From: Reyranella soli
GTDB taxonomy: Bacteria; Pseudomonadota; Alphaproteobacteria; Reyranellales; Reyranellaceae
Direction: 5' to 3'
Assembly (NCBI RefSeq): GCF_007992495.1
Contig: NZ_BKAJ01000101.1
Location: 1-53,265, forward strand
DNA: 53,265 nt
Every line of letters begins with the position of its first letter. Within the stretch, counting starts at the first letter, position 1. The translations under genes and the position numbers were made by a program. The notes under the pieces are model-generated. The model saw only the letters and a program-made list of their open reading frames with translations, was not told where the DNA came from and did no database searches. This document shows positions 23,800-32,919 of the stretch, one piece after another.

Positions 23800-26700
23800 T
23801 CAGCGCGCCCCGATCCTCCTCAGCGAACGGTCGATCCATAGTGCGCCGATCTTCTCCTGCACGCCATTCTGGCGCAGGCGCTGGCGCAGGCAGCCGAAGT
23901 CGACGCGATCGAGCTCCTGGTCCTGGTTGAAGCAGGAGAACACCACCGATTCCTTGCCCGTCACCGGATCCTTGTGGAGCTGCAGGCACTGCGCGCAGAT
24001 CTCCTTCATCATGCACTGCATGGGGGAGTTGATCGACCCCAGCGCGCGATGGTCGGGCTTCAGCCAGGGCTTCAGCACGCCGTGCCGCGCCAGGCGCACG
24101 GCGTTCATCATGCCGTCCGAGCCGATGGCGACGATGCGGTCGGCATCCTTGAAGGGGATCGGCTGCGGCCCAAGCTCGCCCGAGGCGTAGCGGCGCATGG
24201 CCTCGACGATGTTGTCGACCACCGACTTGTCCTGCGGCCGGTCGACCGGGAAGCCGGGCTGCTCGTCGCAGGCCCAGACGACGACGTCGGCCGCCGCCTC
24301 GATCTCCTCGACCTTGTAGCGGTCGGAAGGCTTCTTGTAGCCCGCGAAGTACAGGACCTTGCTGCCGGCCTTGCGGAAGGCCTGGCCGATCGAGAACAGC
24401 ACGGCGTTGCCGAGGCCGCCGCCCGCCAGCACTACCGTCTCGCCCGGCTCGATCTCGGTCGGCGTGCCGGTCGGGCCCATGACGATCACGGGCTCTCCGG
24501 GCTCGAGCAGCGCGCAGAGGTCGGACGAGCCGCCCATCTCCAAGGTGATCAGCGACAGCAGGCCCTTGTCCTTGTCGACCCAGGCGCCGGTCAGCGCCAG
24601 GCCCTCCATGGTGAGCAAGGTGCCGTCGACCTTCTTCGAGCGCGCCTCGTAGTTCTGCAGGCGATAGAACTGGCCGGGCTCGAAGTTGCGCGCCGCGGCG
24701 GGCGCTTCGACCACGACCTCGACGATTGTGGGCGTCAGGCGATCGACGCGCACGACCTTGGCGCGCCACAGGGCGTTGGCCTCGGCCAGGAGCTCGGCGG
24801 GCGAGCGCCTGGCCAACGGCAGCTTCTCCATGGTGCGGGTCAGCACCGGATAGCCCTGCTTGGCGCCGCCCATCGCCTTCACGACGTTGCCGGCGAAGGA
24901 CGGGTGCAGGTCGCCGAAGAAGGACATGAAGCGGCCGTCGGCGGCGCGGTACATCAGCACGCGCACGTCGGTGGGCTTGCAGACGCGCTCGGGCGTCGCC
25001 GGATTGCCCTCTTCGTCGAGGGCGCGGAAATACTTGCCGTCGATGAAGGCGTGCGTTGCGTCCTCGCGCGCCAGCACGGTGTTGGGCTGGGTGCCGGCCG
25101 CCACCAGGATGGTGCGCGCCGGCAGCGTCGCCTCGATCTTCTGGCCGTTCTGCTCGCCCGCCACCTTGAGCGCCTTGGCATGGCCGTTGGCATCGACCTC
25201 GACGGCGGTCGGCGACAGTCCCTCGGCGAAGCGGATGTCCTCCTCCAGCGCCTTCAGGACCTCTTCGTGGTTCAGCGTATAGGACGGCGAATCGATCAAG
25301 CGACGACGGTAGGCGATGGTGACACCGCCCCAGCCGTTCACCAGCCCGGTGATGTCCGGTGTGCGGCCCTCGCGCTCCGCCTTCACCCGCTCGGCGCGGA
25401 TGGCCTCGGCATGGGCGATGAATTCGAACGCGATCTCGCGCTCCTCGGCGTTCATGGCCGCGAACACCGCCGCCTCGCCACGCTCCTGCACCAGGATCTC
25501 GTGGCGCGACAGGAACTTCTCGACCTGCAGCGGGTAATAGGCGAGCGATTCCGTCGCCGTGTCGATCGCGGTCAGGCCGCCGCCGATCACCACCACGGGC
25601 AGGCGGATCTGCAGGTTGGCGATGGAATCCTTCTTGGCGGCACCGGTGAGCTGCAAGGCCATCAGGAAGTCCGACGCCGCGCGCACGCCGCGGGCGAGGC
25701 CATTGGGCAGGTCGAGCACGGTGGGCTTGCCGGCGCCGGCGCACAGCGCCACATGGTCGAAGCCCATGGCGAAGGCGTCCTCGACCGTCACCGTGCCGCC
25801 GAAGCGCACGCCGCCGAACATCGAGAACTGGCCGCGCCGCTCGAGCAGCAGGCGCACCATCTTCAGGTAGTTCTTGTCCCAGCGCACGGTGATGCCGTAC
25901 TCGGCGACGCCGCCGAAGCCCGCCATGGCGCGCTCGCCGAGATCCTCGCGCAGCGTGGCGACGTCGCGTACGGCCGCAAAGGCATGGCGCGCGCCATCGG
26001 CCGACACGCCGGACTGTGCGACCGGCAACGGCTCGATCTTCAAGCCGTCGATGCCGACCACGGCGTGGCCGTCATTCATCAGGTGATGGGCGAGGTTGAA
26101 GCCGGCGGGCCCCAGCCCCACCACCAGCACGGTGCGGCCGGTCGCGGGTCTCGGCAGCGGCCGGCGCAGGTTCAAGGGATTCCAGCGCGTCAGCAGCGAG
26201 TAGATCTCGAAGCCCCACGGAAGGCCGAGCACGTCCTTCAGGGTCCGGGTCTCGATCTGCGGGATGTCGACGGGCTCCTGCTTCTGGTAGATGCAGGCCT
26301 TCATGCAGTCGTTGCAGATGCGGTGGCCGGTCGCCGCCACCAGCGGATTGTCGACAGCCGCCATCGCCAGCGCGCCGATGGAGAAGCCCTCGCTCTTCAG
26401 CAGGTTCATCTCCGAGATCTTTTCCTCGAGCGGGCAGCCCGCCAAGGTGACGCCGAACGGCGACTTCTGGAACGCACCGGTCTTGCGGTCCTTGAGACCG
26501 CGCGAGCAGCTGTCCTTGCCCTGGTTGTGGCACCAGATGCAGTAGTTGGAATGGTCGAGCGCGCGCACGAGGTCGAAGCCTTCGTCGGTCAGGGCGAAGC
26601 CCTCGCGATGGCGCAGCATCGGCCGCGGCAGGCGCATGCGCGTGACGCCGTCGACGACCTCGGTCTCGATCGGCACCAGGTGCTCGAAGTCAAGCTTGTG

Positions 26701-27288
26701 CGGGACCTTGAACAACGGCCCGTCGCGATGACGCTTCTTGCCCTCGGGCGAATGCAGCGCCCAGGCGGCGTAGCGCGTCAGCGCCTCGATCTCGGGCGTC
26801 GGCGTGGCGATCTTGAACTCGGCGCCGGCGCGCTCGCGGACGGCAAGGGCAAAGGCGAGCTCCCAGGCCTCCAACCCGTCCTCGAGCCGTACCGGCAGGG
26901 CGACCTCGGCCGTGACCTTGTCGCCGTCCAGCGCCGCGGCGGCGTCCGGCTTGATGGCGCGCGTCACATAGCGCTGCACGAACAGGCGCTTGCAATCGAA
27001 GACAGGCGCCAGCGTGCTGTGATGGCCGCGCAGCCTCGCGGCTTCCTCGGCAACGCCGAACAGCGCCGCCAGGAAGTCTTCCAGCGGACGGGCGAGCTCG
27101 ATCAGCAGATTGGATTCGTCCTTGTCCGCCAGGGCGTCCGGATTGGTGCGGGCGGCCATCAGCCGGGCATGCATCTCGACGTGGCCGTCTTTCAGCCAAT
27201 CGACGAAAGCTGCATCGAGGCGGACCAGGCCCTCTCGGTCATAAAGGTCGGTGAAGCCGAGACCGTGGCTCAGCGAAGGCGACGCCAT
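23800..27288 (-). CDS. Giant FAD/Fe-S pyridine nucleotide oxidoreductase (GltD-like + PyrK/FNR-like fusion)
   Basis: A 1162-residue protein. The N-terminal 380 residues carry Cys clusters CIWCHNQGKDSC (near 248), GCPLEEK and CNDCMKAC (near 325), like the Fe-S segment of glutamate synthase small subunits. A dinucleotide-binding FAD domain starts at TVLVVGLGPAGFNLAHHL (about 385), with a second nucleotide motif in VVIGGGLTAIDTA. From about residue 830 there is a ferredoxin-reductase-like module (FEPGQFYRLQNY, GGGLGNAVLFSIGQAF) and a terminal C-x5-C-x2-C (CMMKEICAQC). It probably moves electrons between NAD(P)H and an unknown partner. No clear ribosome site; the start could be later. Confidence 0.85.
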   Translation of the reverse strand: MASPSLSHGLGFTDLYDREGLVRLDAAFVDWLKDGHVEMHARLMAARTNPDALADKDESNLLIELARPLEDFLAALFGVAEEAARLRGHHSTLAPVFDCKRLFVQRYVTRAIKPDAAAALDGDKVTAEVALPVRLEDGLEAWELAFALAVRERAGAEFKIATPTPEIEALTRYAAWALHSPEGKKRHRDGPLFKVPHKLDFEHLVPIETEVVDGVTRMRLPRPMLRHREGFALTDEGFDLVRALDHSNYCIWCHNQGKDSCSRGLKDRKTGAFQKSPFGVTLAGCPLEEKISEMNLLKSEGFSIGALAMAAVDNPLVAATGHRICNDCMKACIYQKQEPVDIPQIETRTLKDVLGLPWGFEIYSLLTRWNPLNLRRPLPRPATGRTVLVVGLGPAGFNLAHHLMNDGHAVVGIDGLKIEPLPVAQSGVSADGARHAFAAVRDVATLREDLGERAMAGFGGVAEYGITVRWDKNYLKMVRLLLERRGQFSMFGGVRFGGTVTVEDAFAMGFDHVALCAGAGKPTVLDLPNGLARGVRAASDFLMALQLTGAAKKDSIANLQIRLPVVVIGGGLTAIDTATESLAYYPLQVEKFLSRHEILVQERGEAAVFAAMNAEEREIAFEFIAHAEAIRAERVKAEREGRTPDITGLVNGWGGVTIAYRRRLIDSPSYTLNHEEVLKALEEDIRFAEGLSPTAVEVDANGHAKALKVAGEQNGQKIEATLPARTILVAAGTQPNTVLAREDATHAFIDGKYFRALDEEGNPATPERVCKPTDVRVLMYRAADGRFMSFFGDLHPSFAGNVVKAMGGAKQGYPVLTRTMEKLPLARRSPAELLAEANALWRAKVVRVDRLTPTIVEVVVEAPAAARNFEPGQFYRLQNYEARSKKVDGTLLTMEGLALTGAWVDKDKGLLSLITLEMGGSSDLCALLEPGEPVIVMGPTGTPTEIEPGETVVLAGGGLGNAVLFSIGQAFRKAGSKVLYFAGYKKPSDRYKVEEIEAAADVVVWACDEQPGFPVDRPQDKSVVDNIVEAMRRYASGELGPQPIPFKDADRIVAIGSDGMMNAVRLARHGVLKPWLKPDHRALGSINSPMQCMMKEICAQCLQLHKDPVTGKESVVFSCFNQDQELDRVDFGCLRQRLRQNGVQEKIGALWIDRSLRRIGAR

Positions 27289-27388
27289 GTCAGGAATATC
27301 CGGGTGGGCCGAGGGGTGATTCGTTCGTGTGCGAACCGATTAGACAACGCAGGGCCGGAGCGCAAGACATCAGCGATTCGCGACACTA

Positions 27389-28456
27389 ATGCCTGATGAC
27401 GCGACGGCTTGCTTCACGCATGGTCCCGCCGCCATGCAACCCGTCCCGGCATCCGTGCGCAACTGGCTGATCGTCGTTGCTGCGATGATTTTTTTTATGA
27501 TCGTCATCGGTGCGCTGACCCGGCTCACCGAGTCGGGACTTTCGATGGTCGAATGGCGGCCGGTGACGGGCTGGCTGCCACCGCTGTCCGATACGGCCTG
27601 GCAGGCGGAGCTGCAGAAATATCTTTCCTCGCCGCAGGGGCGGCTGATCAACCGTGGTTTCACGATCGGCGAGTTCAGGGAAATCTTCTGGCTGGAATAC
27701 ATCCATCGCCTGTGGGGCCGGCTGATCGGCGTCGTCTTCGCCCTGCCCCTGGCCTGGTTCTGGATCCGCGGCCAGCTTTCGCCGGCCCTGAAGCCGCGCC
27801 TGGCGGCATTGCTGGTGCTGGGCGGCCTGCAGGGCGCCTTGGGCTGGGCGATGGTGGCGTCCGGCCTGATCGACCGGCCCTCGGTCAGCCACTACCGCCT
27901 GGCCGGCCATCTGCTGCTGGCGGTCGCGCTCTATGCCTACACGGTGTGGCTGATCCTGGAGCTCGGGCCGCAGGCCGCGCGACGCGACGAGCCGCGCACG
28001 CGACGCGACGCCACGATCCTGATCGGCCTGCTGTTCGTCGTGCTGACCTGGGGCGCGCTGATGGCCGGCCTGCGCGCCGGCGCCGCCCACAACACTTTCC
28101 CGACCATGTCGGGCCACTGGATTCCGCCCGGCCTGTTCGAGCAGTCGCCGTGGTGGATCAACTTCTTCGAGAATCCGACGACGATACAGTTCGTCCATCG
28201 CTGGCTCGCCAAGCTGCTGGTGCTCGGGGTGCTGGTCATGGCCTGGCGCGCGCGTCGTGCAGAGGCTGTGCTGGCGGCGGCGATGGCCTTGATCCAATTG
28301 AGCCTCGGAATCGCCACGATCCTGACAGGAGTCGAGATCGCCATTGCGACATTGCACCAGGCCGGTGCTGTAATTTTACTGACCCTTGTGATCGTCGTGC
28401 GGCATCGCGCGACATCTTCTCGGGCGAGCCCAGTGTCGGCTATTGTTGGCGCATGA
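27389..28456 (+). CDS. ctaA: Heme A synthase (COX15/CtaA)
   Basis: Oxidises the C8 methyl of heme O to make heme A for cytochrome c oxidase. Eight predicted spans in two halves; conserved His ligands are in EYIHRLWGR, VSHYRLAGH, FVHRWLAK and ATLHQAGA, and the family segment ESGLSMVEWRPVTGWLPPL is intact. 355 residues from the first ATG; a second ATG at 27434 (MQPVPASVRNWL) gives a more usual N-terminus and is about as likely. It is divergent from the large oxidoreductase gene, with 100 nt between. Confidence 0.93.
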   Translation: MPDDATACFTHGPAAMQPVPASVRNWLIVVAAMIFFMIVIGALTRLTESGLSMVEWRPVTGWLPPLSDTAWQAELQKYLSSPQGRLINRGFTIGEFREIFWLEYIHRLWGRLIGVVFALPLAWFWIRGQLSPALKPRLAALLVLGGLQGALGWAMVASGLIDRPSVSHYRLAGHLLLAVALYAYTVWLILELGPQAARRDEPRTRRDATILIGLLFVVLTWGALMAGLRAGAAHNTFPTMSGHWIPPGLFEQSPWWINFFENPTTIQFVHRWLAKLLVLGVLVMAWRARRAEAVLAAAMALIQLSLGIATILTGVEIAIATLHQAGAVILLTLVIVVRHRATSSRASPVSAIVGA

Positions 28457-28481
28457 GCGGGACCTTCGACCGGCCTTCTCC

Positions 28482-30044
28482 ATGACTCGACCCGGTTTGA
28501 CGATCGGCACTGCGATCGTTGTCGCGGCTTCGGTCGGCATGGCTGCGTGGCTGATGCTGCCGCCGCAAATCTCCTCGTCGCGCACGCTGTTCGACGCCGA
28601 CAGCCCAGCAGCAGCGGCCGACACGATCACGGTCCCCGAGCCGGCCTCGCCTCCCGAGGTGACGAACGCCGAATTCGCCCAGGCGAAGGAACCCTCGACA
28701 ACGACCGCTGCGCCTGCCGCCAAGGAGTCCGCCACCAAGAATAAGGACAAGGACAAAGCCTCGTCCTCGGTCGACTGGGCGGCGCTGCCCATCGACGAAG
28801 TGCGCGAGCGGGCGAACAACGACGATGTAACGGCCATGGAAGAGCTGGCGCGCCGCCTGGTGCAGGGCCTCGGTGTCGCCAAGGACCAGCAGGCCGCCGC
28901 TGGCTGGCTGCTGCGCGCCGCGCAGCGTGGCTCGGCGCAATCGGCCTTCAATGTCGGCGTGATGTATGAGCGTGGCTTCGTGGTCGAGCGCGATTCGACC
29001 AAGGCCATCGAATGGTATCGCAAGGCCGTCGAGGCCAACGTGCCGATGGCCAAGCACAACCTCGCCCTGCTGCTGCGCGACGGCAAGGGCGCGCCGCGCA
29101 ACGGCAAGGAAGCGGTCGAGCTGCTGCGGTCGGCGGCCCGTCAGGGAATGACGGGCTCGATGTTCACCCTGGGCGACATCTACGAACGCGGCGACGAGGG
29201 TCTCAAGGATCCGGCGATCGCGCTGGCCTGGTTCGCCATCACGGCCGAGTTCGAGCGTCAGACGAACCGCGGAGGCGAGAGCGAACTCTCCAAATTGGCG
29301 AGCCAACGCGTCCAGGTGCTGCAGCGCATCCTGATGCCGGGCGAACTCGAGCGCGCCCAGCAGTACGGCCAGGCCGAGTTCAAGCAGATCGTCGAAGCCA
29401 TACAGCCGCCCAAGCCCGCGGCGGCGCCGGCGGCGCCACCGCCGCCACCACCAACCGAGATTGCGGGCCTGCCCAAACCTTCCTTTCCACCCCTGCCGCC
29501 GACCACGCCTGTCGCGGAGCCTCCGGGTTGGCCGAAAAATGCCGCCGATCAGATCCGCCTCATCCAGCAGGCCCTGGTCGATCTCAGGCTGCTGCGCGAC
29601 AAGCCCGACGGTGCGTTGGGGCCGATGACCCGCAGCGCCATCCTCGCCTTCCAGCGCAGCGTGGCGATGCGCGAGACCGGCGAGCCGACCGTCGACGTGT
29701 TCGTGGCGCTGCAGAATGCCGTCAAGACCGAGGCTGCGAAACCCGAGCAAGCGAAGGCAGATGCACCGCCCTCGTCGCCGGCTGCAGCTGCGGCTGCGGA
29801 CCCGACACTCGATGCCTGGCCGAACGCGACAGCCGATCAGGTGAAGGTGATCCAGACCCTGCTGCGCGACCTCAATTTTTCGCGTGAGGCGCCCGACGGC
29901 GTGCTCGGGCCAGCGACGCGGTCGGCCATCCGTGACTACGAACGCTCGCTCGGGCTCGCGCAGACCGGCGAGCCCAGCAAGACGCTGTTCGATTCGCTGA
30001 AAGAGATGCGCGGCCTGACGGCGCCGGCGACCAAGTCGGACTAG
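28482..30044 (+). CDS. Sel1-repeat protein with two peptidoglycan-binding domains
   Basis: A 520-residue envelope protein. An N-terminal hydrophobic segment (TIGTAIVVAASVGMAAWLML) anchors or exports it; four Sel1-type repeats follow (about residues 95-245), then a Pro/Ala-rich linker and two peptidoglycan-binding domains (RLIQQALVDLRLLRDKPDGA near 350, KVIQTLLRDLNFSREAPDGV near 450). It is probably a periplasmic scaffold on the cell wall. The ATG at 28482 follows ctaA by 25 nt; an upstream frame start overlaps ctaA. Confidence 0.85.
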   Translation: MTRPGLTIGTAIVVAASVGMAAWLMLPPQISSSRTLFDADSPAAAADTITVPEPASPPEVTNAEFAQAKEPSTTTAAPAAKESATKNKDKDKASSSVDWAALPIDEVRERANNDDVTAMEELARRLVQGLGVAKDQQAAAGWLLRAAQRGSAQSAFNVGVMYERGFVVERDSTKAIEWYRKAVEANVPMAKHNLALLLRDGKGAPRNGKEAVELLRSAARQGMTGSMFTLGDIYERGDEGLKDPAIALAWFAITAEFERQTNRGGESELSKLASQRVQVLQRILMPGELERAQQYGQAEFKQIVEAIQPPKPAAAPAAPPPPPPTEIAGLPKPSFPPLPPTTPVAEPPGWPKNAADQIRLIQQALVDLRLLRDKPDGALGPMTRSAILAFQRSVAMRETGEPTVDVFVALQNAVKTEAAKPEQAKADAPPSSPAAAAAADPTLDAWPNATADQVKVIQTLLRDLNFSREAPDGVLGPATRSAIRDYERSLGLAQTGEPSKTLFDSLKEMRGLTAPATKSD

Positions 30045-30372
30045 CCGTCACTTCCGAGTCTGACCCGAAGCGGACTTGGCGCGGCTCCATCCACCAAGAT
30101 GGCGACTAGACAGCGGTGCCCTGCTCGCGTTTGCGCTGCTACCAGTGCTTCGGCGCGTTACGAGGACGCTGATTCCGTCGATCGAGACGTTGATGCCGAG
30201 TGTCTGATCGTTTGTCCATGAAGGATGCGCCGCGTACCAGGCCCCCGTTCTGTCCTTCAATAGTATTTCGGGTTTCAGCGTGAACGGCATGAAACTATCG
30301 TCGCCTTTGCGGCTGCAGTCGTATGTCCCTCGCCAGAGTCCCTCTGTCCCGCGGTGAGTTGGATGCCGCCTA
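30045..30372. other. Gene-free stretch
   Basis: An 80-codon minus-strand frame (30048-30290) lacks a ribosome site and resembles no family that I know. Short GC-poor segments differ in composition from the neighbours. No terminator is clear. Confidence 0.35.
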
Positions 30373-31242
30373 TCAATATAGGTTGAGCTTGTAGACGCAC
30401 GGAGAGTGACCGAGCCAGATTTCCAGCTTCCCCGTTTTCACATTCCCTATCATTGAATACTCCACGAACTTAAACGGGTTTCTATCCCCGGCCACCGGAA
30501 CACGCTTGTAACGATGATAGACTTCTCCGTTTGCCGGAACTGTGATGCTGAACATGACTCCATGTGAGTTTGTCGCCGTCAATTTATCGTTCGTTATCTC
30601 CAATTTGTAGGGTTCAGAGTCCTGAACGCAGGTAGCTCCTGATTTCTCAGTCAGTGTAGCTATGTGCGAAGGCTTTATGCCCATCCGCTCCAGGTAATTC
30701 TTCGATTTTTTGTTGGGTTGGACGACATCCGCTCGGTTCGGAAGCGGAGCTGGTGGCGAAGCATTTGGTGATGTCGCCCCCGGCGGCGACCTAAGAGTCT
30801 TGTTCAAGTCAGGTTTGGGATCAGACTTGGGGGATGGCTTTTTCTCTTCGATCTTGCGGACAACCGATTCCGCCTTCGGAAAGTCACGCAGGGTTAGTTC
30901 CGGCGGAGGCTCCGGTTCAGGGGCGGCGTTCTCCAAAGTTGGAGTTTGCGCGGATTCCACTTGGGGTACCGGTTGCCGCGGAACGGGTAGAGCCGGTTGA
31001 ATCGGAGGGCTATCGACTAGAGGTCCCGGGATAGCCACCGATTGAATCATGGCGGCCAACGATGTGGCCTGCCGTTCTATCGTCACTTCGATGGCGTCCT
31101 CCGGGATTAATGGGGTGCTCGTCGTTGGCAGGGACCAAAGAAGAGCAAAAATGATGGAAACGTGAAATACAGTGGAGAGAACGAGGGAAGAGACGGGCAT
31201 TCCCGAGTTCTTGATAGCTCGATTTGGTGTCGGGTCATCCAT
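30373..31242 (-). CDS. TonB/TolA-like anchored protein with a two-cysteine C-terminal domain
   Basis: A 289-residue protein: short cytoplasmic N-terminus, one span (SSLVLSTVFHVSIIFALLWS), a long Pro/Glu/Lys-rich periplasmic linker with EPEPPPEL and KKPSPKSDPKPD, then a beta domain of about 110 residues. That domain has Cys near its start (GATCVQD) and end (GHSPCVYKLNLY) and the block EPYKLEITNDKLTA, like the modules at 19953-23282 (V-D/E-I-x3-L-T; P-C-x-Y-x-L). The region is less GC-rich than its neighbours, suggesting separate origin. A possible operator lies 135 nt upstream. AAGGCGG precedes the ATG. Confidence 0.7.
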   Translation of the reverse strand: MDDPTPNRAIKNSGMPVSSLVLSTVFHVSIIFALLWSLPTTSTPLIPEDAIEVTIERQATSLAAMIQSVAIPGPLVDSPPIQPALPVPRQPVPQVESAQTPTLENAAPEPEPPPELTLRDFPKAESVVRKIEEKKPSPKSDPKPDLNKTLRSPPGATSPNASPPAPLPNRADVVQPNKKSKNYLERMGIKPSHIATLTEKSGATCVQDSEPYKLEITNDKLTATNSHGVMFSITVPANGEVYHRYKRVPVAGDRNPFKFVEYSMIGNVKTGKLEIWLGHSPCVYKLNLY

Positions 31243-31376
31243 CGTCCGCCTTCTGAAATCGTACCGCTGACCACCGACCCATCTATCGCATCGGGACGGT
31301 ATCGCTCGCGGTTCATCGCCTTTGAAACCTGTACAGGGGTGACAAAGACAAGCGGTAGCACCCGACGCGCCGAGCT

Positions 31377-31396
31377 TGTGTAACCAGGGTTACACA
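31377..31396. promoter_or_regulatory. 20-bp palindrome, shared operator copy 2
   Basis: TGTGTAACC and GGTTACACA form perfect 9-bp arms around AG; the same arms occur at 18983-19006. It lies 135 nt upstream of the TonB-like gene. The rest of 31243-31671 holds only a short 6-bp hairpin (TCCGCT/AGCGGA near 31564-31585) and no gene that I can support. Confidence 0.6.
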
Positions 31397-31651
31397 GCGG
31401 GCGTCTGCGGCTCTTGAGGGCGCATTGGGCTGATGGAGAGCTTTGGGAGGGCCAGGTGGCACGCCGTTAGATGCCATTCAGCGTTGGCGCAGCGTATTGG
31501 CTGCGAACGCAGCTCGCTTTGGGATGCTCCGTGTAAGGGCCAATTCACTACCACGGTCAATGTCCGCTAGTGGCCCATAGCGGATATGCCTTCGTCCCAC
31601 GCGGATGTCTGATTTCGGGGCCGAAGCGGTCCTGTACTGCGCAGGGCCTAT

Positions 31652-31670
31652 TTATGAGTACACGGCCTAG
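31652..31670 (-). repeat. Dispersed 19-nt motif, copy 2
   Basis: TTATGAGTACACGGCCTAG, immediately 3' of the CoA-transferase stop on the minus strand. Related to the copies at 23451-23469 and 32901-32919. Confidence 0.55.
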
Positions 31671-31671
31671 A

Positions 31672-32868
31672 CTAGACGACTCCCTCCTGGCGCAGGCGTT
31701 TCGCCTCTTCGGGCTCGACCCCGCACAGGGCTTCAAGCAGTGCGTCGGTATGCTCGCCCAGCAGGGGCGGACGGCTGACAGCGACCGGTGAATCCGACAA
31801 TTTGATCGGGCAGCCGACCGTCTGATAGGTGCCGCGGGTCGGGTAATCCACGTCGACGATCATCTCGCGCGCCTTGAGATGCGGATCGGCCAGCACCTCG
31901 CCGGTGTCCTGGCAGGCGCCGCAGGGGACGCCCGCATCTCCCATCAGGCGCATGACTTCGTGCTTGCTGTGCCGGCGCGTCCACGCCTCGATGATCGCGT
32001 TGAGTTCCGTCCGATTGTCCCAGCGCGTTTCCACGGTCTTGAAGCGCGCGTCCTCGGTCAGCTCCGGCTGCCCCAGTACTTTCGTCACCGCCGGCCACAT
32101 CTGCTGCTGGGCGTAGATGTAGACGTAGTCGTTCGGGCCGCCCGGCGCGCAGGCGTAGGTCGTGCCCGGCACGTTGCGCCCGAGCTGATTGCCGGTGCGC
32201 GGCTGCGGACCGCCGAAGCGCTGATGGTCGCGCAGGCTCACCCGCACCAGGTTGACGACCGAGTCCTGCATGGACACCTCGACGTGCTGGCCGCGGCCGG
32301 TCGCATGGCGCTGCTGCAGCGCGGCCAGAATGCCGATCGCCATGTGCATGCCGGTGCCGGAATCCCCGATCGCTGGATAGACGTAGGTCGGCGGATTTTC
32401 GGGGAAGCCGGTGACGGCCATCGCTCCGCCCATGGCCTGGGCGACCGGCTCGAAGCTCTTGAAGCCGCTGTAGGGCCCGTAGGTGCCGAAGCCCTTGATG
32501 GTGGCGTAGATCAGCCGCGGGTTGATCTTGCTGAGCGCTTCGTAGCCCAGCCCGAGGCGATCGAGCGCGCCCGGCCCGAAATTCTCGACCAGCACGTCCG
32601 ACTGGGCGATCACCTTCCGGAACAGGTCCTTGCCGGCGTCGGTCTTGAGATTGAGCGTCAGGCTGCGCTTGTTGGCGTTCAGGATCAGGAAGAACAGGCT
32701 GTCGCTGTTCTTCTGGTCGCGCAGGTTCGTCCGCGCAATGTCGCCGCCCGTGGGCTCCTCGAGCTTGATCACGTCGGCCCCGAGGAAGCCGAGAATCTGC
32801 GTGCAGGCGGGCCCCGCCTGGTTGTGCGTCATGTCGATGATGCGGACGCCTGACAAGGCCTGGTCCAT
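31672..32868 (-). CDS. CaiB/BaiF-family CoA-transferase (formyl-CoA:oxalate CoA-transferase-like)
   Basis: Moves CoA between carboxylic acids by an aspartyl-CoA anhydride mechanism; 398 residues. Family features: N-terminal GVRIIDMTHNQAGPACTQIL, the NANKRSLTLNLKT block, ENFGPGALDRLGLGY and the catalytic Asp in AIGDSGTGMHMA. LRDQKNSDSLFF resembles formyl-CoA transferases, but oxalyl-CoA decarboxylase is absent here, so the substrate is open. GGAGAAGGAGCG before the ATG at 32868 decides the start; an open frame runs further upstream. It follows ispE by 47 nt. Confidence 0.88.
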   Translation of the reverse strand: MDQALSGVRIIDMTHNQAGPACTQILGFLGADVIKLEEPTGGDIARTNLRDQKNSDSLFFLILNANKRSLTLNLKTDAGKDLFRKVIAQSDVLVENFGPGALDRLGLGYEALSKINPRLIYATIKGFGTYGPYSGFKSFEPVAQAMGGAMAVTGFPENPPTYVYPAIGDSGTGMHMAIGILAALQQRHATGRGQHVEVSMQDSVVNLVRVSLRDHQRFGGPQPRTGNQLGRNVPGTTYACAPGGPNDYVYIYAQQQMWPAVTKVLGQPELTEDARFKTVETRWDNRTELNAIIEAWTRRHSKHEVMRLMGDAGVPCGACQDTGEVLADPHLKAREMIVDVDYPTRGTYQTVGCPIKLSDSPVAVSRPPLLGEHTDALLEALCGVEPEEAKRLRQEGVV

Positions 32869-32900
32869 GGTCGCGCTCCTTCTCCCGACAACTTTCGAAT

Positions 32901-32919
32901 ATATGAGCACACACCCTAG
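32901..32919 (-). repeat. Dispersed 19-nt motif, copy 3
   Basis: ATATGAGCACACACCCTAG, covering the stop codon of ispE (TAG at 32918-32916 on the minus strand). The same motif type ends the CoA-transferase gene. Confidence 0.5.

Noticed and set aside
30048..30290. 80-codon minus-strand frame
   Set aside because: No ribosome site, low-complexity Ser/Arg end, no family resemblance.
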